The notes: generated from the sequence alone by a model not told the origin. Positions 44,771 to 54,328 are shown, counted from the first letter of the stretch. The stretch: DNA of 64,000 nucleotides from Mucilaginibacter kameinonensis (GCF_003675385.1 NZ_RCWZ01000002.1:1426001-1490000), one strand, 5' to 3'. Made by a program: numbers and translations.

Positions 44771-44992
44771 TTACACAGTATCTTCAATGTGAAAGCGGGA
44801 CGCGGGGCCTGATAATAAAATTTCGGGCTGGGAGTAAAGAAAATTAGATGATGAATATTCATACACGGTAACATTATTCAATAAAACCGTGACATTTTCA
44901 TCCTTTTTTTCAAAGGATTTAACCTCGCCCAAAAAGGTAAGGTCGGTGTTGAGATCGGTGATATATATTTTTCTTGTAACGGGCTCACTCAT
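44771..44992 (-). CDS. Small unknown protein, paralogue A
   Basis: 73-aa protein without signal peptide or membrane helix, predicted mostly beta. It aligns clearly with the 81-aa protein at 45559-45804: both share KIYxTDL, LTFxG, a KS[FY]xxxxxN segment, VY[ED]Y[ST]SS and a final short strand ending I[EY]. I recognise no family. It is read tail-to-tail with the WcaI-type gene with a 12-nt gap. Conservation between two diverged copies argues that it is a true gene. Confidence 0.65.
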   Translation of the reverse strand: MSEPVTRKIYITDLNTDLTFLGEVKSFEKKDENVTVLLNNVTVYEYSSSNFLYSQPEILLSGPASRFHIEDTV

Positions 44993-45165
44993 AGTTTAAT
45001 TATTGGCGCAAAGAAAATAAAATTTTATGGCAATCTTTTTTCAGATAGAAAGAAAAATGATTGTTTTTTAATGCTATGTGATCGTTTTAATTGGTATGAA
45101 AATCTGAAACAGGTAGCTAAATACTTGTTCAATAATAAATAATATAAAACCTAACCTTAACCTGT

Positions 45166-45555
45166 GTGAAATTAATATTTATTGACGATGAACCAATTCA
45201 GCATTTCATAATTCAACGAATGATTGAAACCTACCTATCATATCAGCCAGTAACTCAATATTATTTCGATGCAACAAAAGTTCTGGAGTTTTTAATTAAA
45301 AACAAAAGTAACAGCGATGAATTGCCCGATATGATATTTGTTGATATTAATATGGCTATTATGAGTGGTTCCTCATTTCTTCATAAATATAATAAACTAA
45401 GATCCGGTTTAGCAAGGAAAATAGATGTTTATATTATGTCATCGTCAATTGATCCGATGGACCTGGCCCTGGCAAAAAAATACGATTTTGTTTTAGATTA
45501 TATTATAAAACCCTTGACAAAGGTTACGCTCAAAAAAATATTAGAGCCTGCGTAA
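45166..45555 (+). CDS. Single-domain response regulator (CheY-like)
   Basis: 129-aa stand-alone receiver domain. It has acidic residues D7-D8, phospho-acceptor D60 in MIFVDINM, the Ser at 92-93 in YIMSSS, and K115 in YIIKPL. No output domain follows, so it should work by protein contact or in a phosphorelay. The usual proline after the phospho-acceptor loop methionine is alanine (INMAIMSG). The start is GTG at 45166, required to keep the first strand LIFIDDEP. It stands between two leftward copies of the small unknown protein, close to the Wza gene, which suggests control of polysaccharide production or of a partner kinase encoded elsewhere. Confidence 0.88.
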   Translation: MKLIFIDDEPIQHFIIQRMIETYLSYQPVTQYYFDATKVLEFLIKNKSNSDELPDMIFVDINMAIMSGSSFLHKYNKLRSGLARKIDVYIMSSSIDPMDLALAKKYDFVLDYIIKPLTKVTLKKILEPA

Positions 45556-45558
45556 GGA

Positions 45559-45804
45559 TCAGCACAAAGCCTCGGCGCTCAGGCAGGCAACATTTTCGAT
45601 ATAGATTTTACTCTTACTTTTTGTTAAGGTTGTCTCCGCTAAGCTAAACAGCGGTGTTGATGAAGTGTAATCATAAACTTCAATATCGTACAGGGTAGCA
45701 ATAATATTATCATTTGCTTCCTTATATGATTTCAGGAAGCCCTCAAAGGTCAGATTTTGTTCTAAGTCAGTTAAATAAATTTTCTTTTTAGGGGATAAAG
45801 TCAT
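45559..45804 (-). CDS. Small unknown protein, paralogue B
   Basis: 81-aa paralogue of the protein at 44771-44992, with a short C-terminal extension ending in Cys (VACLSAEALC). The core (KKIYLTDLEQNLTFEGFLKS, then IEVYDYTSSTPLFS) is conserved with paralogue A, although the overall residues have diverged strongly. It is read tail-to-tail with the response-regulator gene with a 3-nt gap. The function is unknown; pairing with the regulator is suggested by position only. Confidence 0.65.
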   Translation of the reverse strand: MTLSPKKKIYLTDLEQNLTFEGFLKSYKEANDNIIATLYDIEVYDYTSSTPLFSLAETTLTKSKSKIYIENVACLSAEALC

Positions 45805-45862
45805 TGCAAATACGCTTGAGTAAAGAATAAAAAGTATTTATTGTGTATACGGTGCTCCCCGG

Positions 45863-45939
45863 ATAATGTTGCAACAATTATTTAATCATTTATTGTTACT
45901 GTATTAACTATCCATATGCTGTTCACAGCTTGAGCTGTG
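45863..45939. promoter_or_regulatory. Two inverted repeats upstream of the Wza gene
   Basis: ATAATGTTGCAACAATTAT (45863-45881) is a near-perfect palindrome with core GTTGCAAC. CACAGCT TG AGCTGTG (45924-45939) is a perfect 7-bp inverted repeat. Both lie between the leftward small gene and the Wza start and are candidates for an operator and a hairpin in the operon's control region. Confidence 0.35.
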
Positions 45940-46007
45940 CTAACTCTTCACAAGCGCCCGGAGATAAACCCGTGGCCCGTCTTTTTTAGGAAATAATTAA
46001 ATCGATC

Positions 46008-46793
46008 ATGATGAAAAATCAATTATTAACAACATTTTTAATTTTAATGGCATTGCTGACGTCATGCGCCAGCTATAAGGAGAATAGCTACTTTCAGGGA
46101 CTTGAGAGGAACCCGGAGATGGCTTATAAGATCACCAATTTTTCTCCGCCGACGATACAACCTGGTGATATTTTATCATTAAGCGTTAAAAGCCTAAACT
46201 CAGACGGCTCAGCTATCTTCAATAGTGGAGCTGTAACTATGGCTAAGGGTAAAGACGGTAGCAGCAGTGCCGCATCGTCGGCAAATGACGGGTACCTGGT
46301 AAATAAGGACGGTGAAATTCAGTTGCCTTTGGTACACGGTGTAAAAGTAGGTCAGCTTTCGCTTGAAGACGCGGCCGCTCTCATAAAAGGTAAAATTTTA
46401 CCGTATCTTAAAGAGCCTGAAGTATCACTGGCTTTCACCAATTTTAAAGTTTCGGTATTGGGCGATGTAGCCCATCCAGATGTGATTACAGTTGATGGCG
46501 AAAGATTTTCAATTACCGACGCGCTTAGCAAAGCCGGCGATCTTACCGCTACCGCCAATCGCAAAAATGTTTTATTGGTTAGGGAAGTTGACGGCAAACG
46601 GAAATATATAAATATCGACCTCACTTCGCCAAGGCTATTTGAATCGCCATATTATTATCTCAAAAGCAACGATTTGATTTACGTTGAAGCCGGTAAAGCA
46701 AAATTTGCAACCCAAAGCACATTTGTTAAAGTACTCCCAATTGTGATTTCCATAGCATCATTGATCTTGATCGCTATACAAGTAAGTAAATAA
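46008..46793 (+). CDS. Wza-type polysaccharide export lipoprotein
   Basis: Outer-membrane export channel subunit. It has a lipoprotein signal (LTSC) near residue 20. The Poly_export domain begins at TIQPGDILSLSV (about 48), followed by a low-complexity Ser/Ala stretch and GYLVNKDGEIQLPLVHGVKVGQL. One SLBB-type segment (FKVSVLGDVAHPDVITVDGE) follows. A C-terminal hydrophobic helix (VLPIVISIASLILIAIQV) may correspond to the Wza barrel helix. The length of 261 aa is typical of Bacteroidota. Two adjacent ATG codons make the start uncertain by one residue. It is the first gene of the main operon, and Wzc follows after 32 nt. Confidence 0.92.
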   Translation: MMKNQLLTTFLILMALLTSCASYKENSYFQGLERNPEMAYKITNFSPPTIQPGDILSLSVKSLNSDGSAIFNSGAVTMAKGKDGSSSAASSANDGYLVNKDGEIQLPLVHGVKVGQLSLEDAAALIKGKILPYLKEPEVSLAFTNFKVSVLGDVAHPDVITVDGERFSITDALSKAGDLTATANRKNVLLVREVDGKRKYINIDLTSPRLFESPYYYLKSNDLIYVEAGKAKFATQSTFVKVLPIVISIASLILIAIQVSK

Positions 46794-46825
46794 CTGCAAA
46801 AAATATACATATACCTTCAAATATT

Positions 46826-49159
46826 ATGGACGCTTCTAATTCAAATGATGCCGGATCGGCTAAAATCAGTAATTTTTTTAACCGGTTATTGTTTCATTGG
46901 CCTTTATTCCTGATCTTTTTTGTTATATGTTTTTGCCTTGCTGTGTTTTATTTAAAATATAAAAGGCCTGTTTATCAGATTTTTGGCAAGGTGATGGTTA
47001 AGGATCAGCAAAAGGAAGCCAATAAAGCGGCCCTGGAAGCTATCAATTTAACTGAAAACCAAACCGGCATAGATGAGCAAATGAGCCTCATGAGTTCAAT
47101 TCCCGTTACAAGACAGGTGGTTGAAGACCTGCAGTTATGGGTTACATATCTTCAGAAAACGCCGTATTATTCTTACAGGGATATTTACTCTGATACTCCG
47201 GTTCAGTTTAAATTAATAAGCCGCGGAAAAGGCTCATTGAATTCGACATTTGATATTGTAATTGAAAGCGATAGCACATACCTGATAAAACAGCCTAACG
47301 GCAAATTGATCAGGTTTGCGTTCCAAAGTAACCTTACCAATAGCTTTGGTACCTGGAGGCTTGATAAAACAGCCGACTTTAAACAGTACATCGGCAAAAC
47401 GGTACGTATAAAATTACGCGAAATAGATGATGTAGTTGGCTATTACCAAGGCGCCATTCATGAATCGCCAATAGCCAAGAGTTCGGTTGTTGTTTTCAGA
47501 CTGGATGATGAAGTGCCCGAAAGAGGGCGTGAAATTATTGATGACCTGATAAGGGTTTATATGGCAGCTTCAGTTGAGCAAAAACGCAGATCGACCCAAA
47601 ATACCATTAAGTTTGTTGAAGAGCGTTTAGGATCGATCACCAGCGAGCTAAATAATGTAGAAAGTAAATACCAGGGTTATAAAAGCGCGCGCGGAATTAC
47701 CGAATTAGCCGATCAGTCATCGGTATACGTAGGTAATGCCCAAACAAACGAAAAGCAAGTTAACGATCTGAAAATTCAGCTTAGTGTGCTTGATGGTATC
47801 GAGCGTTATTTGAACTCCAACGATGGTAAAGGTACAATGCCTTCAATTATCGGATTTTCTGATGCTACCCTGCAATCATTAACAGACAGGCTTACTGATT
47901 TGCAGATGGAGAAAACAAAGTTGCTAACCACCTTACCTGAAAATAACCCCTTGTTTAATCCGATAAATCAGCAAATAAACGCTACGAGAGTTTCCCTGCG
48001 TGAAAACTTAAAAACCACCAGGGCTTCATTAGTAGCTACCCTGCAAAGTTTGCAAAATGTTGGCACAGGCTTTAAATCAAACATTCGCGCGTTGCCCGGC
48101 GCCGAGCGGGATTTGAGCGACATAAAACGTATGCAGGGTATTAAAGAAAATCTTTACATCTATCTGCTGCAGAAAAAAGAAGAACTCAGCCTGGATTACG
48201 CCTCAACAATTTCTGATGCGGTGGTAATTGAACAAGCTCATGTTGGGGGGCCGCCAACACCTATACCGGGTTCTGTTTATGCTACAGCATTGATATTAGG
48301 CCTTGTATTCCCGGTTGGTATGGTATATGGTCGTACCGCGTTAAAAAACAAGGTATCAAGTAAAGGCTCAGTAATTTCGGCCACCGGGTTGCCAGTTTTG
48401 CTTGAAATTGTACAATCTGAAACTGATGAGCCAATAGTTGTACTTAATCAAAAAACCTTTATCGGCGAACAGTTCCGCGATCTCCGGACCAAATTGGCTT
48501 ATCTGCATAAAAACAATAACAACCCCGGCAAAACCACCATTTTTACATCAAGCATGCAGGGCGAGGGTAAGAGTTTTGTATTGAGTAACCTCGGAACTGT
48601 ATTAGCGATAGCCGGGAAAAAAACGGTACTTCTTGAATTGGATTTAAGAAAACCAACGCTTGCGAAACGATTTAATTTAAATCCATCGGCAGCAGGTGTA
48701 ACAGATTTTATTATTGGTAATGCCTCGCAGGCCCAGATCGTACAGCGTTCAAGCATCTCTGAGGATTTGGACATCATTTGCGGCGGCGCAATACCTCCTA
48801 ATCCTTCGGAGTTGCTTGAAAGCATACAATTGGTAGAACTGATAACCAATCTGAAATTAAAGTACGATCATATCCTTATTGATACGCCGCCGGTTCACAT
48901 TTTGGCCGATGCCATGATCATTGCCCATATGTGTGATCTTTGCTTATACGTGATCCGCCAGGATTATACCCCTAACCAGGAACTGGAGTTTATTAGGGAA
49001 ATAAAAGCAGAAAACAAGCTGCCACGCATGAAACTGATCTTTAATGCGGTAAAAAGTGAACAAAGTGCCAATAGCTATATCTACCAGAAAAACAGCTATA
49101 TAAAAGAGCCCACAAAGAGCGTGAAAAACCGGATGAAAAAATTTGCGAGCCGGTTTTAA
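46826..49159 (+). CDS. Wzc-type chain-length regulator and BY tyrosine kinase
   Basis: Inner-membrane copolymerase and autokinase of 777 aa controlling export and chain length. The Wzz-like domain lies between membrane helices near 28-48 and 483-505, with a long periplasmic coiled-coil region (about 250-440). The cytoplasmic kinase has Walker A SMQGEGKSF (about 574-583), Walker A' LLELDLRKP (about 601) and Walker B HILIDTPPV (about 681). The C-terminal tail has only a small tyrosine cluster (YIYQKNSY), fewer than in E. coli Wzc. No separate Wzb phosphatase gene is seen in the window. Confidence 0.93.
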   Translation: MDASNSNDAGSAKISNFFNRLLFHWPLFLIFFVICFCLAVFYLKYKRPVYQIFGKVMVKDQQKEANKAALEAINLTENQTGIDEQMSLMSSIPVTRQVVEDLQLWVTYLQKTPYYSYRDIYSDTPVQFKLISRGKGSLNSTFDIVIESDSTYLIKQPNGKLIRFAFQSNLTNSFGTWRLDKTADFKQYIGKTVRIKLREIDDVVGYYQGAIHESPIAKSSVVVFRLDDEVPERGREIIDDLIRVYMAASVEQKRRSTQNTIKFVEERLGSITSELNNVESKYQGYKSARGITELADQSSVYVGNAQTNEKQVNDLKIQLSVLDGIERYLNSNDGKGTMPSIIGFSDATLQSLTDRLTDLQMEKTKLLTTLPENNPLFNPINQQINATRVSLRENLKTTRASLVATLQSLQNVGTGFKSNIRALPGAERDLSDIKRMQGIKENLYIYLLQKKEELSLDYASTISDAVVIEQAHVGGPPTPIPGSVYATALILGLVFPVGMVYGRTALKNKVSSKGSVISATGLPVLLEIVQSETDEPIVVLNQKTFIGEQFRDLRTKLAYLHKNNNNPGKTTIFTSSMQGEGKSFVLSNLGTVLAIAGKKTVLLELDLRKPTLAKRFNLNPSAAGVTDFIIGNASQAQIVQRSSISEDLDIICGGAIPPNPSELLESIQLVELITNLKLKYDHILIDTPPVHILADAMIIAHMCDLCLYVIRQDYTPNQELEFIREIKAENKLPRMKLIFNAVKSEQSANSYIYQKNSYIKEPTKSVKNRMKKFASRF

Positions 49160-49242
49160 TTGTCACTTACCATCTATTTATAATAACAACTCTTTTTAAA
49201 TATGCAATTGATACTTCAATTTCATAAACCATCGCCTGCTAT

Positions 49243-50547
49243 ATGAAAAGTTTAACAAGCGAGGTTGTTGCCGATAATAAATTTGCTAAATGGCAGCAAT
49301 GGACTAAGCTTATCGCCGTTACGTTCTCGGCTCAGGCAATTATACAATTACTGGGATTAGTAACCGGGATATTGATAGTGAGGCTGCTACCCACAACCGA
49401 ATACGCGTTTTATACACTGGCCAATACAATGCTCGGCACAATGACAGTATTGGCCGACGGCGGAATTTCATCAGGAGTGATGGCGCAAGGGGGCAAGGTT
49501 TGGCAAGATCGCCAGAAACTGGGAACCGTAATAGCCAGCGGACTTAAGCTCCGTAAGATATTTGGCATGTTTAGCTTGCTGATCTCTTTACCAATCCTGT
49601 TTTACCTGCTTATCCGTAACGGTGCTTCGCCTATTGCTTCGGGTTTAATTGTGTTGGCGATCATTCCATCATTTTTTGCAGCCTTGAGTGATACATTGCT
49701 CGAAACCGCGTCGAAACTTCACCAGGGAATAAACAAACTCCAAAAAAATCAGCTATCTGCGGGGCTTGGCCGTTTTGTGCTGATGGTAGGATCGCTTTTG
49801 GTTTTTCCGTTTACCTATATAGCTATACTGGGCAACGGTATACCCCGTATGTGGGCCAATATCCGGCTACGTAAAATCTCGGCCGAATATGCAGACCCAG
49901 AACAAAAGTCAGATCCTGCTGTAGAAAAGGAGATACTTGCCATTGTAAAGCGGTCGTTGCCCGGCGCCATTTACTTTTGCGTATCCGGGCAGATCACTAT
50001 TTGGTTAATCTCGGTTTTTGGCAATACACAATCTATAGCGCACGTAGGGGCATTAAGCCGTTTGACTACGGTATTAACTGTATTTACTACTTTATTCAGC
50101 ACATTGGTAGTACCGCGCTTTGCCCGCCTGCCCGAGAAAAAGAATTTGCTGGTGCAACGCTTTATACAAATAGAAGCGGCGCTTTTTGTTATCAGCTTTA
50201 TAATTATAGCGATAGTGATGCTATTCCCGGCACAGGTACTCTGGATATTGGGTAAAGGTTATTCCAACCTTAATACTGAGATCTTATTACTCACCATATC
50301 AAGCTGCCTTACTATGCTGGCAGGCGTTACTTACTCGGTATTGGTTTCGCGCGGATGGATTATAAAGCCGGTCATTAACTTATCGGTGAACATATTATTC
50401 CAGCTAATCCTGGTAGTTACTATGGACCTTTCAAAAACTACCAATGTGTTGATGTTTTCCATAGTCGATTTTTTGCTTGCTTTTGTAATCTTAATTATAT
50501 ACTTCATTTACAGGGTGTCTAAATTACCCAAACAATCCATTTCATGA
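49243..50547 (+). CDS. Wzx-type polysaccharide flippase
   Basis: Polytopic inner-membrane protein of 434 aa (about 12 helices) of the oligosaccharide flippase family, moving lipid-linked repeat units to the periplasmic side. It begins with a cytoplasmic stretch and the helix FSAQAIIQLLGLVTGILIVR, has the loop LPTTEYAFYTLANTMLGTMT and later SLPGAIYFCVSGQITIWLIS. It ends at 50547 and overlaps the next gene by 4 nt (ATGA), showing tight coupling. Together with the Wzy at 55504 it indicates the Wzx/Wzy-dependent route. Confidence 0.88.
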   Translation: MKSLTSEVVADNKFAKWQQWTKLIAVTFSAQAIIQLLGLVTGILIVRLLPTTEYAFYTLANTMLGTMTVLADGGISSGVMAQGGKVWQDRQKLGTVIASGLKLRKIFGMFSLLISLPILFYLLIRNGASPIASGLIVLAIIPSFFAALSDTLLETASKLHQGINKLQKNQLSAGLGRFVLMVGSLLVFPFTYIAILGNGIPRMWANIRLRKISAEYADPEQKSDPAVEKEILAIVKRSLPGAIYFCVSGQITIWLISVFGNTQSIAHVGALSRLTTVLTVFTTLFSTLVVPRFARLPEKKNLLVQRFIQIEAALFVISFIIIAIVMLFPAQVLWILGKGYSNLNTEILLLTISSCLTMLAGVTYSVLVSRGWIIKPVINLSVNILFQLILVVTMDLSKTTNVLMFSIVDFLLAFVILIIYFIYRVSKLPKQSIS

Positions 50548-51101
50548 AACAGAGATACCCTGCGATGCTGAGGCATAAACTTAGCAATGTTAGTATATCG
50601 CTCCGGAAAAAGTACTATAAGTTTTTAGGCATGCAGATTAACAATGGGGTAGTATTAGGCAAAATAAAATGTAAATGGCCAGACAAGATCAGCGTTGGAA
50701 CCGAAAGTGTAATTGAAGATGACGTTGTTTTTAAAACCCCACAGCCATTTGCCGAAACCAATTTTGTGAAAATTGGAGAGCGTGTATTTATTGGCCATGG
50801 ATGCGATTTTAACATAACCTTAGGACTGACAATAGGCGATGATTGTCTGATAGCCGCCAATACCACATTTGTTGATGCCGGTCGCGAAATGAAGCGCGAT
50901 TTACCCATCAATCAGCAACCTGTGATACACAAACCAATAATTTTAAAGAACGATGTATGGATTGGGGCGCATAGTATTATCCTTCAGGGGGTAACTATTG
51001 GAGAGGGTAGTATTGTGGGTGCAGGTTCTTTGGTTAACAAATCAATTCCCGATTACCAGATATGGGCCGGTACACCCGCCCGCTTTATAAAAAACAGATA
51101 A
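50544..51101 (+). CDS. Left-handed beta-helix acyltransferase
   Basis: 185-aa hexapeptide-repeat protein, probably an O-acetyl- or acyltransferase that decorates the repeat unit. Repeat turns include VGTESVIEDDVVF, IGERVFIGHGCDF, IGDDCLIAANTTF, then NDVWIGAHSIILQGVTIGEG and SIVGAGSLVNKSIPDYQIWA. The catalytic-type His in IGAHS and the C-terminal GTPARFIKNR match the family. An N-terminal basic stretch (RHKLSNVSISLRKKYYKFLG) is typical of polysaccharide locus members. It overlaps the flippase gene by 4 nt. Confidence 0.85.
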   Translation: MKQRYPAMLRHKLSNVSISLRKKYYKFLGMQINNGVVLGKIKCKWPDKISVGTESVIEDDVVFKTPQPFAETNFVKIGERVFIGHGCDFNITLGLTIGDDCLIAANTTFVDAGREMKRDLPINQQPVIHKPIILKNDVWIGAHSIILQGVTIGEGSIVGAGSLVNKSIPDYQIWAGTPARFIKNR

Positions 51102-51108
51102 AACACCT

Positions 51109-52077
51109 ATGCAATCAGTTATTTGTACCCTTTTTGAAGGACATTACCACCTCGGTGTCGCGGCATTTGTCAATTCACTTTATAAACATGGCTTTAAAGG
51201 TGATATCTATGCCGGTTATTTAGGCGAGTTGCCTCCCTGGGCCAAAACGACAGATTCATCTCTTTTCGGCGATCTGCAATTAGCAACTTATAAGGTTAAT
51301 GAGGAGATAAACATCCACTTTGTTAAACTAAAAACCAGCTACCACTTAGCCAATTATAAACCTGATTTTTTGAAGTGGCTTTTTGAAGGCCCTGCACAGC
51401 AAGTGGACAATATCTTTTATTTCGACCCGGATATCATTTTAGATTACAGCTGGGATTTTTACGAAGAATGGGTGTCTTTTGGTGTTACAGTTTGTGAGGA
51501 TGTGAATTCGCCACTTCCTCCAAACCATCCCCGTAAAATGGCCTGGAAAAAGTATTTCGGGCAGTTTAACATTGATCTTGACCTGAGCCGAGATGTTTAT
51601 GTAAACTCTGGGTTTATAGGTGTCAATAAAAAAGATATCGGTTTAGTTGATACCTGGATAATGATCCAGGAAAAAATTGGCCCCGTAATAGGCGGATTAA
51701 GCCGGGCGCCATTCCCTGGCGAAGCCAATCTTGCAAAAGAGCACGCGGGCGACTATGCGCCTTTCAGTAAAACTGATCAGGATGCTTTGAACATAGCCAT
51801 TGCAGCGTGGAGCGGAGTTGTGAGCTTTGTAGGTAAAGAGGGTATGGGTCTGCAAGGAGGTGCCACACTAATGCTTCATGCTTTAGGAAATCCCAAACCA
51901 TGGAAAATTAAATTTTTGAAACAATCATTTTTGGGAATCAGCCCGAGAAGCGTTGATAAGAAATACTGGAAATGTGTTGATCATCCGATTTCAATATTCA
52001 ACAATAATTATGTTCAGCGGAAAAGCCTCGTTGTAAATATGGGTGCGTTTATAGGCAGATTTTATACGAGAAACTAA
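51109..52077 (+). CDS. Putative glycosyltransferase, GT-A / GT8-like fold
   Basis: 322-aa protein with an N-terminal nucleotide-sugar-binding pattern (SVICTLFEGHYHLGVAAFVN) and the metal-binding motif D106-P-D108 in NIFYFDPDIIL. VNSGFIGV follows near 163 (the conserved NSG), and HALGNPKPWK at the C-terminus carries a conserved histidine as in GT8 enzymes. The overall match to named families is weak. It lies 7 nt after the acyltransferase gene within the operon, so it probably adds one sugar of the repeat unit. Confidence 0.65.
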   Translation: MQSVICTLFEGHYHLGVAAFVNSLYKHGFKGDIYAGYLGELPPWAKTTDSSLFGDLQLATYKVNEEINIHFVKLKTSYHLANYKPDFLKWLFEGPAQQVDNIFYFDPDIILDYSWDFYEEWVSFGVTVCEDVNSPLPPNHPRKMAWKKYFGQFNIDLDLSRDVYVNSGFIGVNKKDIGLVDTWIMIQEKIGPVIGGLSRAPFPGEANLAKEHAGDYAPFSKTDQDALNIAIAAWSGVVSFVGKEGMGLQGGATLMLHALGNPKPWKIKFLKQSFLGISPRSVDKKYWKCVDHPISIFNNNYVQRKSLVVNMGAFIGRFYTRN

Positions 52078-52110
52078 ACCTGCAGCCTTTTATACTATTC
52101 TACCGGTTAT

Positions 52111-53232
52111 ATGAAAATTTTACTTGTTTGCGCTTCGCTGGAGCCTGGTCTTGATGGGGTAGGAGATTACGTAAGAAGGTTAGCAGCGGAGTTTTGTAAA
52201 ACTGGTCATGGCGTTATGCTGGTGGCGTTAAATGACAGGTATATAAACGAGTTAACTGAAGATAGCACCAACAATTTCGGAATAACAAGGCTCCCGAAAT
52301 CAATGCCTGAGCAGGAACGCTATAAAGCTTTTCAAACCGTATTAGATGACTTTAATCCTGATTGGCTGAGCTTACAATACGTTTGCTATTCTTTCGAAAA
52401 AAGGGGCATAACCTTTAACCTGGTAAAGCAACTCAAAAAGGTTAAGATCAAGGCCAAGATCCACATCATGTTTCACGAGATATGGATAGGAGAATCAAAC
52501 GAAAGTACCTGGAAAGATAAAATAACAGGCTTTTTACAACGGTGGGCAGTATCGGCATTAATTAAAACATTAAAGCCCGCCGGTATTTCAACATCAAACT
52601 CGTTTTACAAAAACTGCCTTGCAAAAGCGGGTATCCAAGCCAATAAGATCCCAATATTCAGTAATATGCCTGTTGGCAATCCAACCGGCAAAAAAATATA
52701 TGAGCAGTTGCCTGCCGAAGTTCAAAGTAGCCGTTCGGCATACGTTTTGGCCACCTTCTTTGGTGGGTTTCACTATCGCGATCAGCTTGATTCAAAACTT
52801 ATCCGCTTAGCACAGCATGTTAACCAGGAAATGAAAAAGAAGCTGGTGATCACTCATGTAGGTAAAAGCTCCGGTATCGAAGAACAGTTTGAACGGTTAG
52901 CACAAACTACCAAAATCCCGATGAAGGTATTAGGTACATGGGATGCTCAGGATATTGCCGATTATTTCAGTTTATGCGATGTAAGCCTCGCCAATCATCC
53001 CCTGGTACTATTTGAAAAAAGCGGAAGTATTGCCGCGGCCCTTTACAATAAATGCCCGGTTATAGTTTTAAGAGATAACATTGCTGCCGATGATCAAAAA
53101 ACTGCCGAGGTCGAGCAAGTGGAAAGGATTGATAACATTGAAAAATTTATAAATCAGGAAACCGGTTTTTCTGAAAAATACAACCCGGAAAGTGTAGCAG
53201 GGCAGTACCTGACAATGTTTAAAGCAAGCTGA
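52111..53232 (+). CDS. GT4-like glycosyltransferase with altered donor-site motif
   Basis: 373-aa GT-B protein. The N-terminal glycine loop LEPGLDGVGDYVRRLAAEF is typical of GT4 enzymes, and the acceptor-domain segment IHIMFHEIWIGES is present. In the C-domain, where GT4 enzymes have E-x7-E, the sequence reads FEKSGSIAAALYNKCPVIVL, so only the first glutamate is present. This is common in divergent members and does not prove inactivity. It is in the operon with 33- and 48-nt gaps on either side. Confidence 0.75.
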   Translation: MKILLVCASLEPGLDGVGDYVRRLAAEFCKTGHGVMLVALNDRYINELTEDSTNNFGITRLPKSMPEQERYKAFQTVLDDFNPDWLSLQYVCYSFEKRGITFNLVKQLKKVKIKAKIHIMFHEIWIGESNESTWKDKITGFLQRWAVSALIKTLKPAGISTSNSFYKNCLAKAGIQANKIPIFSNMPVGNPTGKKIYEQLPAEVQSSRSAYVLATFFGGFHYRDQLDSKLIRLAQHVNQEMKKKLVITHVGKSSGIEEQFERLAQTTKIPMKVLGTWDAQDIADYFSLCDVSLANHPLVLFEKSGSIAAALYNKCPVIVLRDNIAADDQKTAEVEQVERIDNIEKFINQETGFSEKYNPESVAGQYLTMFKAS

Positions 53233-53280
53233 TAATCATAGCGATATAATAGTCCGTGTTTACCAAGCAATAAAACCAAT

Positions 53281-54324
53281 ATGCTTAAGCCTTTAAAAAT
53301 TTTATTTATAACCCATAAATTTTATCCTGATCTGGGTGGTACGGAAGCTAACGCCGAATTTTTAGCGGGGGCGTTTCACGATAAGGGTGCAATTGTACAC
53401 CTGCTCACCTGGACAAAAGACTCTGGAACAAAAGAATTTCCTTACAGAATTGTTCGCAACCCGGGCTTGTTGCAGATAATAAGTGAGCATGCCTGGGCTG
53501 ATGTGGTTTTTGAAAATAGCCCGGTTTTACGCTTGTCATGGCCTGCCGCGTTTTTCAACAAACGGTTGGTAGTGGTTTTAAATACCTGGCTTAGTAATGA
53601 AGATGGCTCCAAATCAATGCAGGCACGGCTCAAATATGCATGGCTTAAAAAGGCTACCAAAGTGATCACAGTAAGTGATGCGCTCCGGAAAAAATGCTGG
53701 CCGGCAGCTACAGTAGTAGAAAACGCCTACAACGACAAACTTTTTGTAAGGACTAACGCAGAAGCCCAGCGGACTAAACGCTTTGTCTTTTTAGGAAGGG
53801 TAGTATCTGACAAAGGGGCCGACATGGCAATCGAGGCTATCAGTAAATTAAAACAGGAGCATGCAAATCAACTCCTCGGCGATATTTCATTGACCGTTAT
53901 AGGAGAAGGGAAAGATCTTGCCAAACTGAGACAATATGTGAAAGATCTGGAAATTGAAGATCTGGTAACGTTTGAAGGAAGTTTAACCGGCGAAAGATTG
54001 GTGGCATCTTTAAATCAACATAACTATTTGTTGGTACCATCACGGTGGGAAGAACCCTTTGGCATAGTAGCATTAGAAGGTCTTGCTTGTGGTTGTATCC
54101 CCGTAGTTTCTGATGGTGGCGGTCTGCCTGATGCGGTTGGCGATGCAGGTATAGTTTTTAAGAGGGGGGATATTGATGATATGGTAAACTCAATCACCAA
54201 TGTATTAACAGATACATCTTTACAACAACGCCTTAAAGCAGCAGCAAATAAGCATTTACAGGAGCATAGCAGCGAAGTAGTTGCTCAACAGTACTTTGAT
54301 ATTATAGAAGCATCGGTGAATTAA
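53281..54324 (+). CDS. GT4 glycosyltransferase
   Basis: 347-aa retaining GT-B enzyme. The N-domain begins LFITHKFYPDLGGTEANAEF (9-28). The C-domain has RFVFLGRVVSDKGADMAIEA and the donor motif RWEEPFGIVALEGLACGCIP with both glutamates of E-x7-E. The sugar and acceptor are unknown. The next gene follows after 4 nt. Confidence 0.88.
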   Translation: MLKPLKILFITHKFYPDLGGTEANAEFLAGAFHDKGAIVHLLTWTKDSGTKEFPYRIVRNPGLLQIISEHAWADVVFENSPVLRLSWPAAFFNKRLVVVLNTWLSNEDGSKSMQARLKYAWLKKATKVITVSDALRKKCWPAATVVENAYNDKLFVRTNAEAQRTKRFVFLGRVVSDKGADMAIEAISKLKQEHANQLLGDISLTVIGEGKDLAKLRQYVKDLEIEDLVTFEGSLTGERLVASLNQHNYLLVPSRWEEPFGIVALEGLACGCIPVVSDGGGLPDAVGDAGIVFKRGDIDDMVNSITNVLTDTSLQQRLKAAANKHLQEHSSEVVAQQYFDIIEASVN

Positions 54325-54328
54325 AAAC

